A stretch of 64,000 nt of DNA, from NCBI GenBank assembly GCA_035527975.1, contig DATKZM010000009.1:50006-114005 (forward strand), given 5' to 3'. Each line of letters begins with the position of its first letter. The stretch's first letter is position 1. The notes beneath the pieces are model-generated. The model worked only from the letters and a program-made list of their open reading frames with translations. It did no database searches and was not told the DNA's origin. Shown here one piece after another: positions 34,284-41,754 of this stretch. This DNA comes from DATKZM01 sp035527975 (GTDB lineage Bacteria > Pseudomonadota > Alphaproteobacteria > JAPULJ01). Both the position numbers and the translations under genes were made by a program.

Positions 34284-34370
34284 CGTCATCCCCGCGAAAG
34301 CGGGGATCCAGAGAAGCCAGCAAGATGGGCGCCCTGTGATCGCTGGATTCCCGCATTCGCGGGAATGACG
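34284..34370. repeat. CCCGCGAAAGCGGG-type palindromic repeat, copy 2
   Basis: CGTCATCCCCGCGAAAGCGG on the left matches CCCGCATTCGCGGGAATGACG on the right; the shared inner phrase GGATCCAGAGAAG also occurs in the copy at 30534-30619. Confidence 0.85.
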
Positions 34371-34389
34371 AATTGGGCAAAAAGCCTGC

Positions 34390-35142
34390 CTACCCCCCGA
34401 ACGCCTTCACCCGGGCTTCGGTTTCCGGATCGAGCGCGGCGGCGATGGTGGCGGTGGTCTCCAGCGCCATCGCGCCCTCGGCGTCGAGATGGCAGGCGCG
34501 GTTGACGACGCGCTTGACGTTGCAGGCCTGCTCGTACGGCAGCGCGGCCAGGCGTTCGGCCGTTGCCTGGGCCTCGTCGAACAGTTGAGCGTCGGGCACG
34601 ACCTTCCAGGCGATGCCGAGTTCGAGCGCCGTCTCGGCGTCGAAGCGCTCGCCGAACAAGATCAGCTCCTTGGTCTTGTGCAGCCCCGCCAGTTTCGGCA
34701 GCAGCGTGGTGACCGCGCCGGTGACAAAGAGGCCGAGATTGATCTCGGGAAAGAAGCCGCGGGCGCCGGCGCCCCAAATCGGCAGATCGCAATTGATCGC
34801 CCATTCAAGCCCGCCGCCGACGGCCCAGCCATGGATCGCGCCGACGACCAGCTTGTCGCCCAGCACGATCTTGCGGGTCACGTCCTGCAGGCGTTCGATC
34901 ATCGCATCGACCTGCGCCTTGTCGCCGAGCTGGTCGTCGAATTCCTTCAGATCGTCGCCGGCGCAAAAGGCGCGGCCGGCGCCGCGAAAGACGATGACCT
35001 TGGTGGCGTCGTCCGCCATCGCCTCGCCGAACGCATCATTGAGGTCGATCACCAACTGGTTGCTAATCGCGTTCAGCCGCTCCGGCCGGTTGAGCGTGAT
35101 TGTACGCACATCTGCATTTCGCTCGGAAAGCACGGTCGTCAT
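34390..35142 (-). CDS. Enoyl-CoA hydratase/isomerase-family protein
   Basis: A 250-residue crotonase-fold protein. FCAGDDLKEFDDQLG and GAIHGWAVGGGLEWAINCDLPIWG mark the oxyanion hole; the second motif LFVTGAVTTLLPKLAG lacks the usual catalytic Glu pattern, so a nonstandard reaction is possible. GGGAGGATCCGAA precedes ATG 35142, and a longer frame crossing the next gene is rejected. It is convergent with the molybdoenzyme gene. Confidence 0.84.
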   Translation of the reverse strand: MTTVLSERNADVRTITLNRPERLNAISNQLVIDLNDAFGEAMADDATKVIVFRGAGRAFCAGDDLKEFDDQLGDKAQVDAMIERLQDVTRKIVLGDKLVVGAIHGWAVGGGLEWAINCDLPIWGAGARGFFPEINLGLFVTGAVTTLLPKLAGLHKTKELILFGERFDAETALELGIAWKVVPDAQLFDEAQATAERLAALPYEQACNVKRVVNRACHLDAEGAMALETTATIAAALDPETEARVKAFGG

Positions 35143-35194
35143 TTCGGATCCTCCCTCTTTTGCAGCAGTATAGGGCGGGACCCGAGGAGCGAAC

Positions 35195-35488
35195 ATGGCG
35201 CGTAAGCCCAGACAGTCTATACGCGAAGCCTGGCAGGAACAGCAGGCCAGGATGGCGGCGCTACGGGCCGATCCCGGATCGCCCACGGCGCGGCGCAAAG
35301 CACGGATCGGCGGGCTGGTGATGATCGGGGCCGGGCTGGTGCTGGGCGGCGCCATGGCGGTCGGTTTCTGGCAGGCGGGCCGGGTATTTGTCTGGCTTGC
35401 GGCGGTGCCGCTGGCGCTCCTTGGCGTGGGTTTCTGGCCGCTTGTCACTGGCAAGCTGCCAGCGGGCCGAAATCGCCGAACCCGCTAA
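35195..35488 (+). CDS. Small membrane protein, 97 residues
   Basis: The product has a charged N-terminus (REAWQEQQARMAAL), two hydrophobic helices (GGLVMIGAGLVLGGAMAVGF, FVWLAAVPLALLGVGFWPLV) and a basic tail. CGAGGAGCGAAC precedes the ATG. No family is recognised. A convergent hairpin terminator follows. Confidence 0.65.
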   Translation: MARKPRQSIREAWQEQQARMAALRADPGSPTARRKARIGGLVMIGAGLVLGGAMAVGFWQAGRVFVWLAAVPLALLGVGFWPLVTGKLPAGRNRRTR

Positions 35489-35507
35489 CACCCGGCGGTT
35501 AATGAAA

Positions 35508-35538
35508 CGGCCGCCCGCGCCGGATCGGCGGGCGGCCG
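35508..35538. terminator. Bidirectional hairpin between the small membrane gene and yceI
   Basis: CGGCCGCCCGC at 35508-35518 pairs perfectly with GCGGGCGGCCG at 35528-35538. The loop is GCCGGATCG. AAA precedes it and CGTT follows, giving weak T-runs in either direction. Confidence 0.6.
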
Positions 35539-35563
35539 CGTTCACACGATCAAGTGCGGGTCG

Positions 35564-36151
35564 CTATTTCTTTTGCGCTTCGACCTCGAGCCAGATCTCG
35601 ACCTGGTCGCCGATTCCCTTCAGCGCGTATTTCATGCCCCAGTTGCTGCGCATGATCTTGGTCGAGGCCGAAAAGCCGGCGGTCGGGATCTTATTGTATC
35701 CAGGCAGCGGGTTTGGGCCCATCCGGTTGAACGTGACGTCGAGAGTGACCGGCTTGGTCACGCCGAGCAGCGTTAGGTTGCCGTGGATCTTGCCGGTCTT
35801 GGCGCCGGTTTTCTCGATTCGGGTGGAGACGAACTTCATCTCCGGAAATTCCTTGGCGTTGAAGAAGTCGGGCGAGCGCAGATGCTCGTTGCGCTTCTTG
35901 TGGTTGCTGTCGACGCTCGCCGTCTTGATGACGACGCTCACCGAACTCTTGGTGATGTCCGCCTGGTCGAAGACGATATTTCCCCTGACGTCGTTGAAGC
36001 GAACCTGCAACCGCGAGTAACCGATATGCATGACGCGGAAATGCGCGCTGGCGTGGTCGGGGTCGATGGTCAGCTTGTCCGCGGCGCCTGCCGGCAGGGT
36101 CGTCAAGATTGTGGCGGCTGCGAGCGCGCCGAATATCGTTTTGAACTTCAT
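35564..36151 (-). CDS. YceI-family secreted protein
   Basis: A 195-residue periplasmic lipocalin-like protein with signal MKFKTIFGALAAATILTTLP then AGA. The YceI pattern is DPDHASAHFRVMHIGYSRLQ, SVDSNHKKRNEHLRSPDFFN and IHGNLTLLGVTKPV. Such proteins bind isoprenoid lipids and are often near cytochrome b genes, none of which is adjacent here. It lies 53 bases after the upstream membrane-protein gene on the same strand. Confidence 0.9.
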   Translation of the reverse strand: MKFKTIFGALAAATILTTLPAGAADKLTIDPDHASAHFRVMHIGYSRLQVRFNDVRGNIVFDQADITKSSVSVVIKTASVDSNHKKRNEHLRSPDFFNAKEFPEMKFVSTRIEKTGAKTGKIHGNLTLLGVTKPVTLDVTFNRMGPNPLPGYNKIPTAGFSASTKIMRSNWGMKYALKGIGDQVEIWLEVEAQKK

Positions 36152-36204
36152 GGGTGGTTTCCTTTTGCTTGGGAGGGAGGGGATGGTGAGATTTCGAGGG
36201 GGTA

Positions 36205-37119
36205 CTAGTAGCCGCTGCCCGAATCGCTCGAGAGCGCCGCCACGACAGCGCCGGCCGCGGCCGGGATCGCGACGATCGCGCCATAGAGAAAGGGATTGAG
36301 CAGCCTGCCGGCCTTGCCCTTCAGCGCCACGCGCCGGGCGAGAAAATCTGCCGCGAATACGAGCAGGATCAAAGCCAATGCCCACTTGCTGACCCTGCCC
36401 GCGAAAAGCGCCATCACCGCGACGAGCACGATGAGCGCACCCGCCGCGCCGAACGCGCCGGTACCGCCGAAGCCGAACGTCTCGCCGCGCAGATAGCCGA
36501 TGTAAGCCAATAACAGAAATCCGGCGGTCGCAAAGGCCAGACCGATCGAGAGCTGCGACAGCGAGGCCGAGGCGCCGAACAGCGCCGCCAGCCCCGCACC
36601 GGTCGCGGCGACGAAGACCATGATCGCGGGAGAGAGCGCGTGACGGGGGTCGGCCTCGACATCGGCCTGGCGCGCGGCGGCCGCAACGCGCCAGAACACC
36701 AGGATCGATCCCGCGAAAAGCGCCAGCACTGTGAGGAGGTCGCCGATTCCGGGGCCGGCGCTGATCGTGCGCCAGGCGAGCCAGAGGAGCGCGATCGCGG
36801 GGAAGGTGAAACTGAAGGCGTGGCCCGCCTTGCGTCCGCTCCCCGTGAGGTCGATCGCAAGACCGGCCACCAGACCCAAGAGGGCGAGATAGAAGACCTT
36901 CTGGCTTGAAGCGGGGGGCGGAAAAGCGGGAATGCCCAGCAGGTTCCAGTAGCAGGCCAGGAAACCGAGCCCGGCAGCGGCCACCGCAAGCAGCCGGCCC
37001 CTTTGCGCGCCGAGCGCGAAGCGGATCACCACGGCCAGCACCAGCGCCGCCACGAATGGCAGTCCGGTGCTTTGCACGATCGGATCTTGCAACAAGGACT
37101 GCATCGCCGCCGTTGCCAC
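36205..37119 (-). CDS. Multi-helix membrane protein, unknown
   Basis: The 304-residue product has about nine or ten hydrophobic helices and little polar sequence except a loop RAARQADVEADPRHALSP. No transport or enzyme motif is recognised. It lies upstream of yceI on the same strand and ends in TAG within a CTAG. Distance to the next gene upstream is 361 bases. Confidence 0.6.
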   Translation of the reverse strand: MATAAMQSLLQDPIVQSTGLPFVAALVLAVVIRFALGAQRGRLLAVAAAGLGFLACYWNLLGIPAFPPPASSQKVFYLALLGLVAGLAIDLTGSGRKAGHAFSFTFPAIALLWLAWRTISAGPGIGDLLTVLALFAGSILVFWRVAAAARQADVEADPRHALSPAIMVFVAATGAGLAALFGASASLSQLSIGLAFATAGFLLLAYIGYLRGETFGFGGTGAFGAAGALIVLVAVMALFAGRVSKWALALILLVFAADFLARRVALKGKAGRLLNPFLYGAIVAIPAAAGAVVAALSSDSGSGY

Positions 37120-37480
37120 TCCTTGCGGGCGCTTGAAGGCTGGGCGCCCTGTTCATCCTTCGCGCGCCCACAACGGCGTCGGCCGACCCTCCGCGAAACA
37201 GCCGCTGATAATGGCGAAGCCGGCCTGCCGCGGCCATTGCGGCGGGCATCACATTTCTGTGATCCCGCGTCGTCTTCCAGCTCAGACAGCGCCTGTGGCG
37301 TCGCTCGTAAAGGGGCTGGATTCGTCGAACGCCGTGACAATACCGCCAAAGCAAATGCGCCGCGCATTGTTAACCATGTATTTTCCTTCAACTTGCAAAT
37401 CGGTAACGTTTTATTCATTATTATTTAAAATTAAAGAATATAAAGGGTGCTGGCCAAATTGGCCGCGCCGGGAGCGCAAA
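37120..37480. other. 361-base gap, promoter region of the kinase gene
   Basis: No credible gene is seen. Bases about 37365-37445 are AT-rich and contain TTAACCAT at 37370-37377, a half-site like those elsewhere in the window, and TTTAAAATTAAAG. The gap lies between the divergent membrane protein and the kinase gene. Confidence 0.6.
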
Positions 37481-38896
37481 TTGAGCAGCGGGCAATCGCG
37501 CAAGCGGTCTCGAACAAAGGACACAAACGCGGCGGCCAAACGCAAGCACAGGCTGCCCAGCGGATCGGTGCTGCGCGACTGCTATCGCATCAAGCGGGTG
37601 CTCGGCATTGGCGGCTTTGCGATCACCTATCTTGCCTACCACACCGGCCTTGAGCAGCCGGTCGCGATCAAGGAGTACCTGCCCGACAACCTGGCGCTGC
37701 GCACCGAGGACAGCATCACCGTGCGGCCGCGGCTCGGCGAGGAGCAGAAGTTCAAATGGGGCCTCTCGCGCTTCACCAGGGAAGCGCGCCTGCTGGCCCA
37801 GTTCAGCCATCCGGGGATCGTGCCGATCACCGACCTGTTCGAGGCCAACGGCACGTCCTACATGGTCATGGAATATGTCGAGGGCGAAAGCCTGGCCGAG
37901 CTTCTGGAGCGCAGGAAGACGCTCGATGAAGACGAGATGCGCGATATCTTCGAGCCGATCCTCGATGCGCTGGAAGAGGTCCACGCCCAGGGCATCCTGC
38001 ACCGCGACATCAAGCCCGCCAACATCGTGGTTCGCGAGAACGGCAGCGCGGTGCTGCTGGATTTCGGCTGCTCGCGCCACACGATGGGCGAGCGAAACCA
38101 GAACCTGACGGTCGCCCTGACGCCTGGCTACGCGCCGGGCGAGCAGTATTCGAGCAAGGGCAAGCAGGGCCCGTGGACCGACATATACGCGGTGGGGGCC
38201 TCGATCTATCGGGCGATCTCGGGCTTCCATCCGCCCGAAGCGCCCGACCGCCTGCTGAGCGATGAGTTCTCGCCCTTCGCGGAGCTGATCGGCGAGGGCT
38301 ACAGCGCCGCCTTGCTCAACGCGCTCGACTACGCATTGGCGGTCAAGCCCGAAGAGCGGCCGCAGGACGTCACGGCGTTTCGGCGCATGTGGTCGGGCGA
38401 GGCCATCGGGCCAGCGACAGTGGTGCCGTATATCCAGGAGGAGGCGCTGGCGCCCATTGTCAACCGTGCGCGGCCGGCGGCGAACTGGACGAGCCGGGTG
38501 CAGGGCACACTGACGGCGACCATATTCGCGGCGCTGATCGGCGCTGGTTATCTCACTTGGACCGAATACAAGGAGGCTCAGGCGGTCTACCGCGTGGTCG
38601 CCAAGCACGGCGACAGGATGCAGCTCGAGGCCACGCGCATCGCCAGTGAGCGCGCAAGACTGCACGCGGCAATCGCGCGCCGCGAAAAGATCGTCGAGAC
38701 GATCCGCGCGGAAAAAGAAAAGGAAAAAGAGAAGCAAGCGAGCGCGGCGGCGGCGGGGCCACGCCGGAAGACGAAGCAGAGCGCCCAGCGGCCGGAACAG
38801 GTACTGCCGGCGGAAAAGAAACAGCCCTATTGCCGGGATGTCGGCGGCTACGAGGCTTACATGAAAAGAACCAGCCAGGTGTGCAAGCTCTACTGA
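37481..38896 (+). CDS. Membrane Ser/Thr protein kinase
   Basis: The 471-residue kinase has a Gly loop GIGGFAITY (about 42-50), Lys64 in VAIKEY, HRDIKPAN (Asp176), LDFG (194-196) and GYAPGEQYSS in place of the usual APE. A membrane helix is at about 343-360, then a charged coiled-coil-like segment and a C-terminal two-Cys region (YCRDVGGYEAYM ... CKLY). The start is TTG 37481 with GGGAG upstream; the longer in-frame reading lacks support. This form of bacterial eukaryotic-like kinase is usually a sensor. The ligand is unknown. It has no obvious partner. Confidence 0.82.
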   Translation: MSSGQSRKRSRTKDTNAAAKRKHRLPSGSVLRDCYRIKRVLGIGGFAITYLAYHTGLEQPVAIKEYLPDNLALRTEDSITVRPRLGEEQKFKWGLSRFTREARLLAQFSHPGIVPITDLFEANGTSYMVMEYVEGESLAELLERRKTLDEDEMRDIFEPILDALEEVHAQGILHRDIKPANIVVRENGSAVLLDFGCSRHTMGERNQNLTVALTPGYAPGEQYSSKGKQGPWTDIYAVGASIYRAISGFHPPEAPDRLLSDEFSPFAELIGEGYSAALLNALDYALAVKPEERPQDVTAFRRMWSGEAIGPATVVPYIQEEALAPIVNRARPAANWTSRVQGTLTATIFAALIGAGYLTWTEYKEAQAVYRVVAKHGDRMQLEATRIASERARLHAAIARREKIVETIRAEKEKEKEKQASAAAAGPRRKTKQSAQRPEQVLPAEKKQPYCRDVGGYEAYMKRTSQVCKLY

Positions 38897-38982
38897 CGCG
38901 CACCCGCCACCCGGGGGCCCTCCCCCTCAAGGGGGGTGGGAGTTCGTCGTCTGCGAACAATGGCCACTAAACGGAAAATGCT

Positions 38983-39402
38983 CTAGCCGGCCTCGGGCCC
39001 TTCGCCCGGGCCTTTGAGTTCGACCGCGTTGCCCTCGGGGTCCTTCAGATAGATCGACTGGCCATAGCCGTCGGCGCCGTAGCGACGGCCGATTTCACCA
39101 GGTGCCACGCCGTGCGCCATCAAATGGTCGAGCAGCGCGGCCTCATCCCAGGGCCGGATCGACAGGCAGAAATGGTCCATGTTGTGCGCTTGCGTGCCCG
39201 GCGGCGGGCCGCCCTCGCGGCCCAGCTTGCCGGCCACATCGACGATGTCGATCAGGCCCGAGCCGGCACGCAGCTGGGTGAGGCCGAATTCGTCCTGTAC
39301 TTTCTCGACCGGACAGCCGAGCACGTCGCGATAGAAGGCGACCATCGCGGACACACCCTTGGCGCGGATGACGATGTGATCGAGGCCGAGAATTGTGAAC
39401 AT
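38983..39402 (-). CDS. Glyoxalase/VOC-family protein
   Basis: A 139-residue vicinal-oxygen-chelate fold. LDHIVIRAKGVSAMVAFYRD, NMDHFCLSIRPW and SIYLKDPEGNAVELKG mark the paired beta-alpha-beta modules with His20-type and Glu metal ligands. ATG 39402 excludes a 12-residue Arg-rich extension. Stand-alone members of this type carry out small-molecule ring cleavage or resistance functions; specificity is not evident. Confidence 0.84.
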   Translation of the reverse strand: MFTILGLDHIVIRAKGVSAMVAFYRDVLGCPVEKVQDEFGLTQLRAGSGLIDIVDVAGKLGREGGPPPGTQAHNMDHFCLSIRPWDEAALLDHLMAHGVAPGEIGRRYGADGYGQSIYLKDPEGNAVELKGPGEGPEAG

Positions 39403-39483
39403 GGTCGCTAATGTGGGTCGGGTTGCGCGTGCCGGCAATTAGCCGGAGGCCAAGTCGCGCGTAGTTAAGCGGGTCGAAGACCC

Positions 39484-40548
39484 CTACGGCGTCACCACGA
39501 CGCGGCCGACGATCTTGCCGTCGCGCAGATCCTCGACCATCTGGGCGACATCCGCCAGCGGGCGTTCGGCGACCGGCATCGGCTTGACCTTGCCGTCGCG
39601 GACCAGCGCCATCAGCGCGGCCATCTCGTCGGGCCGGCCGGTATAGGAGCCCTGGATGCCCATGTTCTTCAGCGGCAGCATCGGCAGCGCCATGCGCAGC
39701 TCGCCGCCCATCAGCCCGACCATTACGGCAAGCCCGCCCTTGGCGACGGCGCCGGTGGCGAATTTCGCCGAGGCATCGTTGCCGACGAAGTCGACCACCG
39801 CCGGGGCGCCGCCGCGGGTCAGCTTGGCGACCTGCTTGCCGGCGTCCGCCTCGCGGCTGTCGATGAGATGAGCGGCGCCCGCCGCCTTTGCCGCCTCGAG
39901 CTTGGCGGGATCGATATCGGCGACGATGATCTCGGTATCCATGATGGCTTGCGCGATCATAACGCCGGCAAGGCCAACCCCGCCGGCGCCGACGATGAGG
40001 AGGAAGCTGCCTTGTGCGCGGGACTGCACCTTCTTCAGCGCGCCAAACGCCGTGAGCCCCGAACAGGCATAAGTGCAGGCGAGCGAGGCCGGCGCGTCGC
40101 CGTAGTCGTGGAGGTAGCGCGGGTGGGGCACCAGAACATGATCCGCGTAGCCGCCGTCGACATTGACGCCGAGCGCCGCCGGCCGGTTGCAGAGCTGCTC
40201 GTCGCCGCGTTGGCACGTCGCGCACTCGCCGCAGCCGATCCAGGGATAGACCACGCGGCTGTCGCCGACCGAAACGCCCGACGCCCCACTTGAAGCATCG
40301 GGCCCGAGCGCCACCACCTCGCCGACGATCTCGTGGCCGAGGGTGAAGGGCAGCGCCTGCTGGCTGCCGCGCGTGTCGAGCCTGCGCTCGCCGCCGAGGC
40401 CGAAATAGCCTTCCCAGAGATGGACGTCGGAATGGCAGACGCCGCAGGCGCCGACCTTGATGAGGACCTGGGCCCCCTCGGGCGTCGGCGTGGCGTGTTC
40501 GTGCGCGGTGATCGGGCCGCCATGCTCGTCGAACTGGTAGGCTTTCAT
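39484..40548 (-). CDS. Zinc-dependent alcohol dehydrogenase
   Basis: A 354-residue MDR alcohol dehydrogenase. CGVCHSDVHLWEGYFG holds the catalytic Cys, GHEIVGEV the metal His, and CGECATCQRGDEQLC the structural zinc cysteines. The Rossmann motif is IVGAGGVGLAG. It probably oxidises primary alcohols or aldehydes with NAD(P). A rather large loop (GGERRLDTRGSQQALPF) is inserted before GHE. It stands alone next to the VOC gene, 81 bases apart. Confidence 0.86.
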   Translation of the reverse strand: MKAYQFDEHGGPITAHEHATPTPEGAQVLIKVGACGVCHSDVHLWEGYFGLGGERRLDTRGSQQALPFTLGHEIVGEVVALGPDASSGASGVSVGDSRVVYPWIGCGECATCQRGDEQLCNRPAALGVNVDGGYADHVLVPHPRYLHDYGDAPASLACTYACSGLTAFGALKKVQSRAQGSFLLIVGAGGVGLAGVMIAQAIMDTEIIVADIDPAKLEAAKAAGAAHLIDSREADAGKQVAKLTRGGAPAVVDFVGNDASAKFATGAVAKGGLAVMVGLMGGELRMALPMLPLKNMGIQGSYTGRPDEMAALMALVRDGKVKPMPVAERPLADVAQMVEDLRDGKIVGRVVVTP

Positions 40549-40644
40549 GGGACTGCGTTCCCCCGGGGACGATGGACCGCCGCTTGTATCGCGCGGGCGG
40601 CGGGGAGCGTCAATGGGGGTGGGGGCGGGTTCTGCGCGTTGCGG

Positions 40645-40709
40645 TCATCCTTCGAGGCTCGCCCTCACCCTGAGGAGCCGCCGCAAGGCGGCGTCTCGAA
40701 GGGCGCATG
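40645..40709. repeat. GGCTCGCC/GCCGCC palindromic repeat, copy 1
   Basis: TCATCCTTCGAGGCTCGCCC leads into GAGGAGCCGCCGCAAGGCGG and CGTCTCGAAGGGCGCATGG. The copy borders the mutase/transposase fossil on its 3' side. A double copy lies at 41008-41090 and a related palindrome at 48596-48729. Confidence 0.82.
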
Positions 40710-40913
40710 GCGCCTCAAGCGTCCGAGCCAGTAGAAGCTGCGCTCGACTGCCCATCGCCGTGGCCGCGGCTGGAAGCCTTTGACGCCCTTGGGGCGCTGG
40801 ACGATCTCCACGATATCCGCGATGATTGCCATGAGGTCGTAATCCTTGGGCGTGAAAACCGCCGCCAGGCCCGCCGTCTTGAGCGCTTCGGCGTCGGCGG
40901 ATGGGGCTGGTGC
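40707..40913 (-). pseudogene. Chimeric fossil: cobalamin-mutase tail joined to IS5-type transposase tail
   Basis: On the minus strand, residues SADAEALKTAGLAAVFTPKD and YDLMAIIADIVEIV match the C-terminal cobalamin domain of the ethylmalonyl-/methylmalonyl-CoA mutase found at 46514-48577. Immediately after, QRPKGVKGFQPRPRRWAVER and SFYWLGRLRRH match the C-terminal part of IS5-family DDE transposases (RRWVVERxFAWL). The junction is at VEIV/Q, where both families have similar residues. The rest of either gene is missing, so this is a composite remnant. Repeat copies lie on both sides. Confidence 0.8.
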
Positions 40914-41007
40914 CCGCCCTTTCATGGTTCGAGACGCGCCGCTCGCGCGGCGCTCCTCACCGTGAAGCTTTGAGGGTGCCAGGATTGTTGGCACCAATCC
41001 GGGCCCT

Positions 41008-41090
41008 TCATTCCGAGGAGCCGCCGGAGGCGGCGTCTCGAGGGATGGCTGAGGAGCCGCCGGAGGCGGCGTCTCGAAGGATGGATGACG
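41008..41090. repeat. GGCTCGCC/GCCGCC palindromic repeat, double copy
   Basis: Two direct copies of GAGGAGCCGCCGGAGGCGGC with CGTCTCGA(G/A)GGATG follow one another. Together with 40645-40709 they bracket the chimeric fossil. Confidence 0.82.
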
Positions 41091-41122
41091 CTCGCCGGCG
41101 CGGCCAACCACTGGATACGCCC

Positions 41123-41587
41123 ATGACCAAGGAACACCGCTACACCGCCACCACCATCTGGTCGGGAGCGACGACGGGCTACAAGGACTATGCCCGCGCC
41201 CACGAGATCCGCATCGATGGCAAGCCGCCGATTGCGGCCTCGTCCGACGCGGCGCTGGGCGGCGACGCGGGCCGCATCAATCCCGAGGACATGCTGGTCG
41301 GTGCGCTCTCGTCATGCCACATGCTCTGGTATCTGCATTTGTGCGCCGTGAAGGGCGTGGTCGTCACCCATTACGAGGACGCCGCCCAAGGCGTGATGAT
41401 CGAGGAGCCCGGCAAGGGCCGCTTTACGCAAGTGACGCTGCGGCCGGTCGTGATGATCACGGCGGAAAGCGACGCCGCGCTCGCCAAATCGCTGCACGAG
41501 CGCGCGCATCGCGAATGCTTCATCGCCAACTCGGTGAACTTCCCGATGAAGTGCGAGCCTGTGATCGCCAAGGCGAAGGCGGCGTAG
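41123..41587 (+). CDS. OsmC-family protein
   Basis: A 154-residue single-domain OsmC fold. SSDAALGGDAGRINPEDMLV is the start of the family core, SSCHMLWYLHLC the Cys-containing helix, and RECFIANSVNFPMKCEP the second Cys region, in which Cys-Phe replaces Cys-Pro. Hydroperoxide reduction or thiol-adduct handling is the likely role. It lies just after the mutase/transposase fossil and repeats. Confidence 0.84.
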   Translation: MTKEHRYTATTIWSGATTGYKDYARAHEIRIDGKPPIAASSDAALGGDAGRINPEDMLVGALSSCHMLWYLHLCAVKGVVVTHYEDAAQGVMIEEPGKGRFTQVTLRPVVMITAESDAALAKSLHERAHRECFIANSVNFPMKCEPVIAKAKAA

Positions 41588-41623
41588 GGCGGCGCAACGC
41601 GCCTCTACGCCTCTACCACCATT

Positions 41624-41737
41624 GTCACCCCGGCCACAGAGCCGGGGTCTATGCGGCGCTTGCAACCCGGTACCGGCCGCCATTCGTCCTCGCGCGACCG
41701 ATGGACCCCGGCTCGGCCTACGGTCGTCCGGGGTGAC
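41624..41737. repeat. GTCACCCCGG/CCGGGGTGAC palindromic repeat
   Basis: The arms GTCACCCCGGCCACAGAGCC and GGCTCGGCCTACGGTCGTCC with CGGGGTGAC surround a core CCGGTACCGGCC. The repeat lies between convergent osmC and mcd. Confidence 0.82.
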
Positions 41738-41754
41738 GCTGCGGTGGGTGGAGC

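Noticed and set aside
40645..41090. CRISPR array from the repeated GCCGCC units
   Set aside because: Only three units, no regular spacers, and the units are themselves palindromic intergenic repeats. No cas genes are nearby.
40665..41111. Treating the whole 148-codon minus frame as a gene
   Set aside because: Its first third encodes palindromic repeats and its remainder is two unrelated truncated domains; there is no ribosome site. It is kept as a pseudogene over the recognisable part only.
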